64,000 bases of DNA from Gemmatimonadota bacterium (GTDB lineage Bacteria; Gemmatimonadota; Gemmatimonadetes; Gemmatimonadales; Gemmatimonadaceae): contig JAIUOB010000004.1 of the NCBI GenBank assembly GCA_020161135.1, forward strand, positions 372,001-436,000. The letters are read 5' to 3'. The position numbers and the translations under genes were made by a program. This document shows positions 1-8,180 of this stretch, one piece after another (the stretch's first letter is position 1; each line of letters begins with the position of its first letter). The notes under the pieces are model-generated. The model made no database searches and was not told the origin of the DNA. It saw only the letters and a list, made by a program, of their open reading frames with translations.

Positions 1-952
1 CCCTCTGTGGGAGCGGGACCGGCACAATCTCGTCAGACGCCCTTACGTACTTGAAGTGTTTCGCCGTTGGAAGTTTGGCCGGTTCGGGAACTCGAACCCG
101 CAAGGCGAGCTCCGCACTACTCGCATCAAACGTGAAGGTGTGCTGGACTGAGAACTGTTCTGGATACACGGAGTTGCCGAGTACGATCGCGACGTACTCT
201 TGCACGGCTTCCGGGGTGCCGTATCCGAGGTTGGCAATCAGCTCATCCAGACTCTGGTTCTGCTGGACCACCGCCTCCTCACGCGCACGACACTCCCGCG
301 CGTAGCGCGCCTTCTCTCGCTCGAGCTCTTTGAGCCGGCGCTCTTCTGCGGCCTCATGTCTTGCCAGCGCCTCACGATCCAGCTCATCAGCGGCGGCACA
401 TCCGGACTCCCATTCCTTTAGGGCGCGTCGATGCGACGCCTGAGCCGCCGCGACCGCCTCCTCGTGCTTGCGCTTGCCGAAGATCTGGCGAAGCCCTGTG
501 GGCGGATCAGGGATCACCAGTACCGGCGCCGTCGGGCGCTTAGCCGGGGCAGGTGGTGTGATTGGCCATGTGAGGTCCTGTCGATCAAATGGAGGATGCT
601 TGGCCGTTACGCGAAGCGTGTTGAGATCTACGTAGTCATCGCGTTCCAGCGTCGCTTGCAGAAGAGTGTCGATGGCCGCCAGCGCATCAGCATTCTCCTC
701 ACTCTTCGCGTCGGCCTCATCCTCGCGCGAGGCCAGATAGGCTTCACGTTGCGCCTTTTCCAGGCGCTTTCGCTCCGCCGCCTGCGCCTTGGCCAGCTGC
801 GAGCCGAGCCGCACAAGCGCCTTCTGGTGCTGCTCGCGTCGTCGTGCATCTGCAGACTGTTCGCGCAGCGCGAGACGCTGACGCTTTTCCTGTTCGCGTT
901 GAGCGATCTTGAGCTGGCGATTCAGCTCGGCAAAGAAGCCGCGTCGAGCCAT
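1..952 (-). CDS. Mrr-like restriction endonuclease, N-terminal part (runs off left edge)
   Basis: An open frame on the minus strand starts at an ATG at 952 and reaches the window edge without a stop (317 codons), so the C-terminal end is missing. The protein starts MARRGFFAELNRQ, which I recognise as the opening of a family annotated as Mrr-type restriction system proteins. It continues with a charged coiled-coil rich in Arg, Glu and Gln (about residues 15-95), a region with the motif RDDYVDLNTLR, a proline-rich hinge, and a second coiled-coil (about 175-235). In that family the nuclease domain follows, which here would lie outside the window, so activity cannot be judged. An in-frame ATG at 1006 could add 18 residues. 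Base and codon use look less GC-biased than in the neighbours, which fits an acquired defence gene. Family assignment is from memory; the cleavage specificity is unknown. Confidence 0.72.
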   Translation of the reverse strand, partial: MARRGFFAELNRQLKIAQREQEKRQRLALREQSADARRREQHQKALVRLGSQLAKAQAAERKRLEKAQREAYLASREDEADAKSEENADALAAIDTLLQATLERDDYVDLNTLRVTAKHPPFDRQDLTWPITPPAPAKRPTAPVLVIPDPPTGLRQIFGKRKHEEAVAAAQASHRRALKEWESGCAAADELDREALARHEAAEERRLKELEREKARYARECRAREEAVVQQNQSLDELIANLGYGTPEAVQEYVAIVLGNSVYPEQFSVQHTFTFDASSAELALRVRVPEPAKLPTAKHFKYVRASDEIVPVPLPQR

Positions 953-1323
953 ATTGTCGTCCAGAGTGAAGGTCCAGGTGTAGCCAATTCCGCGTGGCCG
1001 TCTCATGAGCCTGTCGCGATCGCGAGAAGATCCGGTCGGTTTCGTCCCTCCGCAAGCGCGTGTCGAACGTTTGCAACCCTGCGACTGGCGCGACGGCAAC
1101 GAGACGCAATTGCGGTCAGAAAGTGAGTCGCGAGTGGTGCCTGGGGTCGAGAGCAGCCCATGACCCAAGGGTTGCTGTGGACTTTGTTCACGCGCGGCTA
1201 GCCATCTCGCGCTGTCAGATCATCACCCTCGCCGTCCGAGCGACATACCAACACGCCGCCGGCATCCCTCACGGGACACCGGCGGCGCTCTCACATCTCA
1301 ACCCGCTGTTCAGCTAGCGCCGC
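953..1323. other. Intergenic region between restriction gene and nrdJ
   Basis: There are 371 bases without a convincing gene. The region is upstream of the restriction-like gene and downstream of nrdJ, both on the minus strand. It holds a GC-rich hairpin (1254-1287, listed separately). The short open frames here have no start signal or recognisable product. Confidence 0.6.
1254..1287 (-). terminator. GC-rich hairpin downstream of nrdJ
   Basis: A perfect 9-bp stem pairs CGCCGCCGG at 1254-1262 with CCGGCGGCG at 1279-1287 around a 16-base loop that could pair again (CCC with GGG). It lies 37-70 bases past the nrdJ stop codon. There is no T-run, so this is a probable but not canonical terminator. 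Confidence 0.5.
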
Positions 1324-3876
1324 TCACCCGCACTCACTGAACCCGCACACGTGACACTTCACGCACCCTTCCGCGAACTCCAGCTGTGAGCCGCAGTCGG
1401 GGCAGGTGCCCATGAACACCTCGCCGCCACCCTTGCCGAACTCGACCAGCGGGGCCATCCCCTCCACGGCAGGCGGACGCGTGATGGGCACACCGGCGGC
1501 CGGCGTCGGCACCGGCGGCTGGAGCGAGCTCACGGGAGACTGACCCACCACCGCAGCCGATCCGCCGTGCAGCAGGTCCTGCTGCACGCCCTGCTTCTCA
1601 CGCCACCACTGCTCGAGCGCGATGCCCACGGCGTCGGGGAGGCTGAGCACCTTGTTGGGGCCAAGACCCACGGCACGGTCGGAGCTGATGCCGCGGAGCT
1701 GACGGTGGATCTCCTGGAGCGAGATGCCGCTGCGCAGCGCCAGCGAGATGAGACGGCCAATCGCTTCGGCGTCGGCCATGGCGCTGCCGCCGGCCTTGCC
1801 GAGGTTGAGGAACACCTCGAACGGCTGCCCCTTCTCGTCCTCGGTGATGTTCACGAACATCACACCGAGCGGCGTCTCCTTGCGGATGGTCGTGCCACGC
1901 ATGACCTCGGGGCGCGACCGCTTGCCGCGACGGTTCGCGTTCTCGGCCTCGGCGCTGAACAGCGCCTTCTTGGTGCGATCGAGCTCGTTGACCATCTCGG
2001 CCATCGTGCCCTGCAGCTCGCCGATCTCGCGCTTGAGCGCTGTGAGCTCGGCCTTGTCGGCCTTGTCACCATCACGCTTGGCCGCCGCATCGGCGGTGGC
2101 GCCGGTGCTGAGCACCTGGCCGTCGCGCGACCCGTCGCGATATACGGTGACGCCCTTGCACTTCATGTCGTAGGCGTACTCGTAGATCGCGCGCACGTCT
2201 TCGACCGTCGCGGCGTGCGAGAAGTTGGTCGTCTTGCTGATGGCCGAGTCGCAGTGCTGCTGGAACGCGGCCTGCATCTTGATGTGGTATTCCGGCGAGA
2301 TGTTGTTCGCCGTGTTGAACACCGCCTGCCACCGGGCCGGCACCTCGTCGTGCTGCACGCTGCCGGTCTTGGCGATGCGCTCCATGAGCGCGTCGCTGTA
2401 CCAGCCTTCCTTCTTCGCGATCGCGACGAAGTCCTCGTTCACGTCGGGCATCATGACGCCCGCCTGGTTGCGCATGAACGCGACCGCGAACAGCGGCTCG
2501 AGACCCGAGCTGCAGCCGGCGATGATGGAGATGGTGCCGGTGGGCGCGACCGTGGTGACGTTGCAGTTGCGGAGGAGCTGCATGGGGCGGATGCGCTGGC
2601 CGTTGGCATCGCGCGCGCACGTCTCGTCCGGGCCCCAGATGCTCTGCGCCCACTCGGGGAACGCGCCACGATCACGGGCCAGCCGCTCGCTCTCCTTCTT
2701 GCCCTCGACGTCGAGGAACTCCATGACCTTGCGCCCCATCTCCACGCCTTCAGGGCTGTCGTACGGGATGCCGAGCCGCACGAGCATGTCGGCGAAGCCC
2801 ATGACGCCCAGGCCGATGCGACGGATGCGCTTGGAGAGCGCGTCGATTTCGGGGAGCGGGTACTTGTTGACGTCGATGATGTTGTCGAGGAAGTGCGTGC
2901 TGAGCGCGATGTCGCGCCGCATGGCCTCCCAGTCGACGGTGCCGTTGTTCACATAGTAGCCGACGTTGACCGACCCGAGGTTGCACACGTCGTACGGCAG
3001 CAGCGGCTGCTCACCGCACGGATTCGTCGCCTCGTAGTCGCCGAGGTGCGGCACCGGGTTGTAGCGGTTGGCCTCGTCGATGAAGAACACGCCGGGCTCG
3101 CCGGTGCGCCACGCACCGAGGATCATCTTGTCCCACACCTCACGGGCGCGGAGCTGCCCGGTGACCTGCTTCGACACGGGGTCGACGAGGTCGTAGTTCG
3201 TGTCCGCCTTCACGGCGTCCATGAACTTGGTGGTGATGCCCACCGAGATGTTGAAGTTGGTGATCTGGGTGAGGTCTTCCTTGCAGGCGATGAACTCCAT
3301 CACGTCGGGGTGATCGACGCGCAGGATGCCCATGTTCGCGCCGCGGCGCGTGCCCCCCTGCTTCACCGCATCGGTGCTGCTGTCGTAGAGCTGCATGAAC
3401 GACACGGGCCCCGACGCCACGCCGGTCGTGCTGCGCACCATGCTGCCGCGCGAACGCAGGCGCGAGAAGGAGAAGCCGGTGCCCCCGCCCGACTGATGGA
3501 TGAGCGCCATGCTGCGCAGCGTGTCATAGATGCCGCTCGAGCCGTTGCTGAGCGCGTCATCGACGGGCAGCACGAAGCACGCCGAGAGCTGCCCGAGCGG
3601 GCGGCCGGCATTCATGAGCGTCGGCGAGTTGGGCTCGAACCGGCGCTGCGTCATGAGGAAGTAGAACTCCTCGGCCAGCGCCTGCACCGCCCCATCGCTC
3701 GCCCCGTAGCGACGGTCGGCCTCGGCCACCACCGTGGCCACGCGCCAGAACATGTCCTCGGGGCGTTCCACCGACTTGCCGGACTTGTCCTTGACGAGGT
3801 AGCGCTTGTCGAGGACGGTTCTGGCGTTCTGGGACAGCGTGACCAGACCTTCCGGCGGCGTGGCGGAGAAGGGCAT
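1324..3876 (-). CDS. nrdJ: Adenosylcobalamin-dependent ribonucleotide reductase (class II)
   Basis: NrdJ reduces ribonucleotides to deoxyribonucleotides using a radical from adenosylcobalamin, so it works with or without oxygen. The 850-residue product has the first redox cysteine in a CFVLPVDD segment (about residue 100), the NPCGE active-site motif (about 285-289), and the APTGT phosphate-binding loop (about 444-448). A short coiled-coil linker and a TSCPD-like domain follow, and a C-terminal cysteine cluster (CPDCG, CxxCGFSECG) probably carries reducing equivalents or zinc. I chose the ATG at 3876 because AGGAG lies 9 bases upstream and the product then starts MPFSATPPEGL. The frame stays open to 4020, but that extension is arginine/proline-rich and looks non-coding. 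No other reductase class is visible in the window. A 515-bp upstream region separates it from the next gene. Confidence 0.97.
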   Translation of the reverse strand: MPFSATPPEGLVTLSQNARTVLDKRYLVKDKSGKSVERPEDMFWRVATVVAEADRRYGASDGAVQALAEEFYFLMTQRRFEPNSPTLMNAGRPLGQLSACFVLPVDDALSNGSSGIYDTLRSMALIHQSGGGTGFSFSRLRSRGSMVRSTTGVASGPVSFMQLYDSSTDAVKQGGTRRGANMGILRVDHPDVMEFIACKEDLTQITNFNISVGITTKFMDAVKADTNYDLVDPVSKQVTGQLRAREVWDKMILGAWRTGEPGVFFIDEANRYNPVPHLGDYEATNPCGEQPLLPYDVCNLGSVNVGYYVNNGTVDWEAMRRDIALSTHFLDNIIDVNKYPLPEIDALSKRIRRIGLGVMGFADMLVRLGIPYDSPEGVEMGRKVMEFLDVEGKKESERLARDRGAFPEWAQSIWGPDETCARDANGQRIRPMQLLRNCNVTTVAPTGTISIIAGCSSGLEPLFAVAFMRNQAGVMMPDVNEDFVAIAKKEGWYSDALMERIAKTGSVQHDEVPARWQAVFNTANNISPEYHIKMQAAFQQHCDSAISKTTNFSHAATVEDVRAIYEYAYDMKCKGVTVYRDGSRDGQVLSTGATADAAAKRDGDKADKAELTALKREIGELQGTMAEMVNELDRTKKALFSAEAENANRRGKRSRPEVMRGTTIRKETPLGVMFVNITEDEKGQPFEVFLNLGKAGGSAMADAEAIGRLISLALRSGISLQEIHRQLRGISSDRAVGLGPNKVLSLPDAVGIALEQWWREKQGVQQDLLHGGSAAVVGQSPVSSLQPPVPTPAAGVPITRPPAVEGMAPLVEFGKGGGEVFMGTCPDCGSQLEFAEGCVKCHVCGFSECG

Positions 3877-4391
3877 GCGGCGGTGCTCCTGCAGTTTGAC
3901 GTGGGGCGATGCGGACGAGCGCTTCGGCAGGCTCCGGGTGCGTCCCCGGAGGACTGGGGAGGGGGCCGAGCGGGCGCGAATGGTGGCCCCGGACGTGAGT
4001 CCGCGCAAGTCGCGGGGCAACGCGTTGGGGCTGCATGACTTGCATTTGCCACATCACGGATGTGCAGCGCAGCCCGAGTTGTCCACCGAGACCAGAGGTG
4101 TGACGCCGTCCCTATGGCGACGGCCGAGTTCGGTTGCGAGGGCGTGACGGCACCGTAATGCGACAGTGACAATCTATACGCCCAAGCCCTTGCAGTGAAG
4201 TGACTTGCGTTGGCACGCGCCCACCCACTCGGCGCAGCAACCGCGCACCAACCGGACAGGTGCCACGGCACGCACTCAGCGGTGCAGTATCACCCCTAAC
4301 TGGGGTTTCTTCGGGACGCTTGCCTGCACTCACATCGACGCGCCGCGACTTGCTTGCTCGCGCGAACTGCCCCCCCCCGCGGACGGACCGC
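3877..4391. other. Long intergenic leader region of nrdJ
   Basis: There are 515 bases without a gene between the carbonic-anhydrase stop and the nrdJ start. The centre (about 4030-4320) is less GC-rich than the surroundings. On the minus strand TATAGA (4175-4180 region) with a TTCACT 15 bases upstream is a weak sigma-70-like promoter. A short B12-box-like string (CCGGAGCCTGCC) lies about 50-60 bases before the start codon, but the other cobalamin-riboswitch landmarks were not found. A C-run of ten bases lies near 4370-4380. Confidence 0.5.
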
Positions 4392-4889
4392 TCAGTCGCC
4401 CATGACGACCCGCGGCACGGCCCCGCTGCGGTGGGCCTGCGCCAGCGCCACGTAGCGGGCCGCATTGGCCACCGTACGGGCCTGCTGCGCCTCGTCGAGG
4501 GCCCGCACCACCTTGCCCGGTACGCCCACCACCAGCGAGCCTGGCGGGATCTGGGTGCCTTCGAGCACCACCGCGCCCGCCGCGATGATCGAGCCCGCCC
4601 CGACACGCACCCGGTTGAGCAGGATGGCCCCCATCCCCACCAGCACGCCGTCCTCGAGCACGGTGCCATGCACCACCGCGCGATGCCCGATCACGCAGTC
4701 GGCGCCCACGATGGTGGGAATGCCGGGGTCGGCATGGATGACCGCGCCATCCTGGACGTTGCTGCGCGGGCCGATGGTGATCTGCTCGACATCACCGCGA
4801 ATGACCGCCGTGGGCCACACGCTGGTGTCCTCGGCGAGGGTGACACGGCCGAGCACGACGGCGGTGGGGTGGATGTAGGGGGAGGGCAT
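4392..4889 (-). CDS. Gamma-carbonic anhydrase family protein (left-handed beta-helix)
   Basis: The 165-residue protein is made of hexapeptide repeats typical of the left-handed beta-helix in the gamma-carbonic anhydrase/PaaY/CaiE family. The three zinc-ligand histidines are in place at His52 (AVIHAD), His69 and His74 (IGHRAVVHG). The N-terminal IHPTAVVLG and the GDV/NVQDGAVIH segments are hallmark sequences. The probable activity is reversible CO2 hydration, although many family members lack measurable activity. The length matches the family (about 165-190). It stands alone between nrdJ and a repeat-rich spacer, so context adds no functional hint. Confidence 0.92.
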   Translation of the reverse strand: MPSPYIHPTAVVLGRVTLAEDTSVWPTAVIRGDVEQITIGPRSNVQDGAVIHADPGIPTIVGADCVIGHRAVVHGTVLEDGVLVGMGAILLNRVRVGAGSIIAAGAVVLEGTQIPPGSLVVGVPGKVVRALDEAQQARTVANAARYVALAQAHRSGAVPRVVMGD

Positions 4890-4909
4890 GCGTGGTGGGG
4901 CACCTGTGA

Positions 4910-5035
4910 AGAGCGAGGAACGGAAAGGGAGGCAGGGAGCAGGGGGAAGGGTTCAGGGAGCGTGGACGGCGCGGTCGCTGGCAACGGGGCCCTCCCCCTG
5001 ATTCCTCCCCCCTGCCTCCTGCTCCCTCATCCTCA
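4910..5035. repeat. Fold-back purine/pyrimidine low-complexity spacer
   Basis: A purine-rich tract built from GGGAGC/GGGGAAGG strings (about 4910-4960) is followed by a pyrimidine-rich tract of roughly complementary sequence (about 4988-5032), so the strand can fold back on itself imperfectly. It follows the stop of the 5047 gene on the minus strand and may act as a transcription end. Similar spacers occur at 21178-21330 and 49895-49945. Confidence 0.6.
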
Positions 5036-5046
5036 AACTGGACGGC

Positions 5047-8000
5047 CTAGAAGTACCCGCCCAAACTCACATACCACGCCCCGCCCCGCTTCACTCCCGC
5101 CGGCGCCGCATACGGCGCCGCGGCACCGAACCGCACGCGATACGGCTCGTCGTACGCGAGGGCGATGTCGGCCACCAACTCGGCGCCGGCCGACGCGATG
5201 ATGCCGTCGCGCACGCCGCGACGTTCGCAGAGCGCGCTGTTGCCGCGCACGAGCACGTCGGGACACCACGCGCGCGCAGCATCGCTGAACACCGTGAGCG
5301 ACAGCCGGTCGGCGAAGGCGGTGAGCGGCATGCGCGCGCGTGTGAACATCAGGAGCGGCGCCTTGTACTCCACCGTGCCGCCCACGGCGCGCGTGCCGCG
5401 CTGCACACCGGGGGCCACGCCGCGCACGGGGAACGGCCGCGAGGGGTCGCCGATGTTGACACCCGGAAACAGCTCGGCCAGCACACCACTCGTGCCGCCC
5501 ACGCTGAACTCGCTCGCCGTCTTCGTGTCGGCCAGTCCGGCGATGAGCCGCCCCGCGAGCACATGCCGTGCATAGCCGGGAAGTGGCAGCGGCAGGTAGC
5601 CGCGCAGCGTCGCCGTGCCGCGCCACGAGCCGAGCGACGGCGCGTCCTCGCGCCAGCGATAGGCGGTGTTGGTCGTGAAGACGATGCCCTCCTCGACATT
5701 CACACTCCGCAGCGCGCGCCGCGTGGTGCTCACCGTGGACGCCGCGAAGAGCGATGGATAGCGCGTACCGCGCCGCAGCAGCGAGCCGGGCGCGCCGAGC
5801 ACCGAGTCCACCGTCGCGGTGAAGTCGCGCCACTCGTACTGTGCGCCCAGCGTGCCGTTCACGCTCCAGCGCACGCGCGGCGCACTCCACGTGCCCTGCA
5901 CCGTCGCGAAACGGCGACGCCGGGCGAGCAGGCCGAGTGTCGTGCCCGCCGTGTCGGTCACGCGAAAGGTCGCGTCCCACGACTGGCTCACCGACGCATT
6001 GAGCACCGGCACGCCGAGTGTGGCCCAACGCCAGGCGAGTGCCCCGTCCACCTCGCCGCGCGTGGGTTCGACAAGGAGACTCGCATCCCACGTGTGGCGT
6101 TCGAGGATATCGCTGCCGCCGGTCATCGCACCCAGTGTGGCGCGGCCGTCGCGCCCTTCGCCGATGGTGGGAAGCCAGTAGCGTGGCCAGAGCTGTCGCG
6201 CGGGACGATAGGGGCGGCTCGGGGCACTCGTCCATGCACCCTGCACCACCGGCAGCGGCACCGTGTCGCGCCCGGCGTACCAGGTATCGCGCACGGGCAT
6301 GCCCGTCGTGTCGAGCGGAACCACGGCCACATGCCAGCCGTCGCCGCGAGGCGCGAGCGCGACGACGCGTGTGCCGTCCGGGCTCACCGAGGGGGCGTAG
6401 AGTCCCGCCGGAAAATCGCTCACCTGCTGCACGCGTGCCGGCGCGCCGCCCGCGGTGCGACGCGCTTCGCGGTGTGCATCACGCCACGATGTCGTGTCAC
6501 CGTCGGTCATGTCGCTCAGCCGCGTGCGCTCGAGCTGCATGCGCCCGCTGCGATCGCTGGCCCACACGAGCACGCGTCCGTCGGGGGTGAACGAGGGGCT
6601 CGCGAACACGCCGCGCCCGCCGCTCACGATCTGCCGCAGACGTCCGAGCGTGTCGATGACCACGATGCGCTGTTCGCCACTCGCGAGGAGCTGCGTGGCG
6701 GCGATGCGGTCGCCCGACGGCGACCAGCGCGGGTCGCTCCACAGCGTGCGCGCATCGGCCCGCGTGATGGGCACGATCCGCGTGGTGTCGCCCGTGAGCG
6801 CACGCTCGGTGCGCACCAGCACGAGCCGCGTGCTGGCCGGCCCGATCTGCACCGCCACCACGCGGCCATCGGTGCGCGCATCGGGCATCATGAGCCGCGC
6901 GTCGTGCGTGAGGCGCGTGACGGTCCCCGCGTCGTCGCGATAGAGATCGGTGCGGAAGCGATACGGGTCGCTGAAGTCGGGCTGCGCGAAGTACGTCGTG
7001 GTACCCACGCGGACATGGGCATCGAAGCCGTTGCGCCACGCGACGCGCTGCGGCCGTGCCGGCGAGGCCACCGCGGCGACGAACTGTCCGGTGATGTCAC
7101 GTCCGTTGGCAGAGGTCCACGTGACCGAGTCGGCACCGAGCCAGCGCGGCGCGACGGCGAGGAAGCCGTCGGGCGCCTCCCACACGGGGGTGCGCGGCAC
7201 GGTAGGCCGCGGCTCGGTGGCGCGCGGCACGGCGCTGTCCGCACGCATTCCCTCACGTCGCGTCTCACGCGCCACGACGGAGTCGCGCCACACGCGCCAC
7301 CGCTCGTCGAAGCTGCCCCCGAACGCGGCGCGCGCCTGTCGCCCCAACAGATAGGGCACGAGGGTGCCGGCGGTGCGATCGACGTACGTGCGCAGACGTC
7401 GCGCGCTGCCCGTGGCGGTGTCGCCCTGCGTGAGCGCGCTCACGAGCTGCGTGCCGTAGGTGTACGCGGTGTTGCCGCGCGGCCATCGCGTCGTGGCCAG
7501 GCTCCATCGCCACGGCGGCAGCAGCAGGCTGTCACGCGCCGCGGCGGCGGCGACACTCGGAAACTCCGATGCCACCGCGCGCCCCACGCCCGTGAAGCGA
7601 CTTTCGTAGTGCACCGCGAGCCCTTCCTTGAGCCACGACGGCGTGAGGCTGTTGGGAAAGAGCACGGGGGCACGTCCGAACACCCATCGGCCCAGCGTCC
7701 ACACGCCGCGCGCGCGGTCGAGGTGGAAGATGTGCGCCAGTTCGTGCGTGATGACCATGCGCAGCCAGTCGCCGCTGTAGCGCAGCTCGGTGCTGGCCAC
7801 CGGCGGCGTGGCGTACACCACGATGCGCGGCGTGGGAAACACCTGCGCGTAGCCGTTGCTGTAGTCGACGTTGTCGATGACCAGCAGGTCGATGGGCCCC
7901 GCCGGCGGCGCCAGCTCGGCCGCGAACTGCACGTAGGCCCCTTCGGCCAGCACCGCCGCGCGGCGCGCGAGCGAATCGAGGCCCCGCACCGCGTGCACCC

Positions 8001-8112
8001 GGAAGTGCGGCGTGACGATCGTGCGCACATCGCCGCGGGGATCGACCTGCGCGACAGCGGTCGTCGCCATTGTGAGCAGCAGCCCCGCGAGCGCGACCAG
8101 CCCACGGCCCAC
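5047..8112 (-). CDS. Outer-membrane zinc peptidase-like / TolB-propeller / beta-barrel protein
   Basis: About 1021 residues. The N-terminus from GTG 8112 gives a signal peptide ending AVA before QVDPRGD. A gluzincin-like peptidase domain follows, with HELAH at about residues 123-127 and a downstream WLKEGLAVHYE whose Glu (about 163) could be the third zinc ligand. The middle (about 330-640) has TolB/WD40-like propeller blades with repeated SPDG and DPRWSPSGDR motifs. The last 300 or so residues look like an outer-membrane barrel, with alternating strands and a terminal phenylalanine (SLGGYF). It is probably exported and anchored in the outer membrane with the peptidase outside the cytoplasm; the substrate is unknown. 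The frame is open to a GTG at 8205, but that extra part is encoded by a CCCACGG repeat and would bury the signal peptide. Confidence 0.8.
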   Translation of the reverse strand: MGRGLVALAGLLLTMATTAVAQVDPRGDVRTIVTPHFRVHAVRGLDSLARRAAVLAEGAYVQFAAELAPPAGPIDLLVIDNVDYSNGYAQVFPTPRIVVYATPPVASTELRYSGDWLRMVITHELAHIFHLDRARGVWTLGRWVFGRAPVLFPNSLTPSWLKEGLAVHYESRFTGVGRAVASEFPSVAAAAARDSLLLPPWRWSLATTRWPRGNTAYTYGTQLVSALTQGDTATGSARRLRTYVDRTAGTLVPYLLGRQARAAFGGSFDERWRVWRDSVVARETRREGMRADSAVPRATEPRPTVPRTPVWEAPDGFLAVAPRWLGADSVTWTSANGRDITGQFVAAVASPARPQRVAWRNGFDAHVRVGTTTYFAQPDFSDPYRFRTDLYRDDAGTVTRLTHDARLMMPDARTDGRVVAVQIGPASTRLVLVRTERALTGDTTRIVPITRADARTLWSDPRWSPSGDRIAATQLLASGEQRIVVIDTLGRLRQIVSGGRGVFASPSFTPDGRVLVWASDRSGRMQLERTRLSDMTDGDTTSWRDAHREARRTAGGAPARVQQVSDFPAGLYAPSVSPDGTRVVALAPRGDGWHVAVVPLDTTGMPVRDTWYAGRDTVPLPVVQGAWTSAPSRPYRPARQLWPRYWLPTIGEGRDGRATLGAMTGGSDILERHTWDASLLVEPTRGEVDGALAWRWATLGVPVLNASVSQSWDATFRVTDTAGTTLGLLARRRRFATVQGTWSAPRVRWSVNGTLGAQYEWRDFTATVDSVLGAPGSLLRRGTRYPSLFAASTVSTTRRALRSVNVEEGIVFTTNTAYRWREDAPSLGSWRGTATLRGYLPLPLPGYARHVLAGRLIAGLADTKTASEFSVGGTSGVLAELFPGVNIGDPSRPFPVRGVAPGVQRGTRAVGGTVEYKAPLLMFTRARMPLTAFADRLSLTVFSDAARAWCPDVLVRGNSALCERRGVRDGIIASAGAELVADIALAYDEPYRVRFGAAAPYAAPAGVKRGGAWYVSLGGYF

Positions 8113-8172
8113 GGCCCATGCCCCCCGGCTCCCGGCCCACGGCCCACGGCCCACGACCCACGGCACCCGGCT
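8097..8172. repeat. CCCACGG short tandem repeat at gene start
   Basis: Seven-base units close to CCCACGG or CCCACGA recur with interruptions by CCCCCCGGCTCCCGG. The array covers the probable start codon and leader of the 5047-8112 gene and extends close to the stop of the amidase gene. It reads as a polymorphic spacer and explains why several start codons are possible. Confidence 0.65.
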
Positions 8173-8180
8173 CACGACCA

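Noticed and set aside
431..1126. Plus-strand open frame across the restriction-gene region
   Set aside because: The minus-strand frame over the same bases gives a family-like MARRGFF protein with coiled coils and reaches the edge without stops; the plus frame has no support.
3877..4020. Possible cobalamin riboswitch upstream of nrdJ (B12-box-like CCGGAGCCTGCC on the minus strand)
   Set aside because: The box has a deletion against the consensus, and the GGGAA...GGTG and GCCACTG landmarks are missing or misplaced; no long-range pairing could be made.
1567..4038. Very long open frame antisense to nrdJ
   Set aside because: It is a GC-bias shadow of nrdJ: Arg/Ala/His-rich, no recognisable domain, no ribosome-binding site, and the opposite strand carries a clear catalytic protein.
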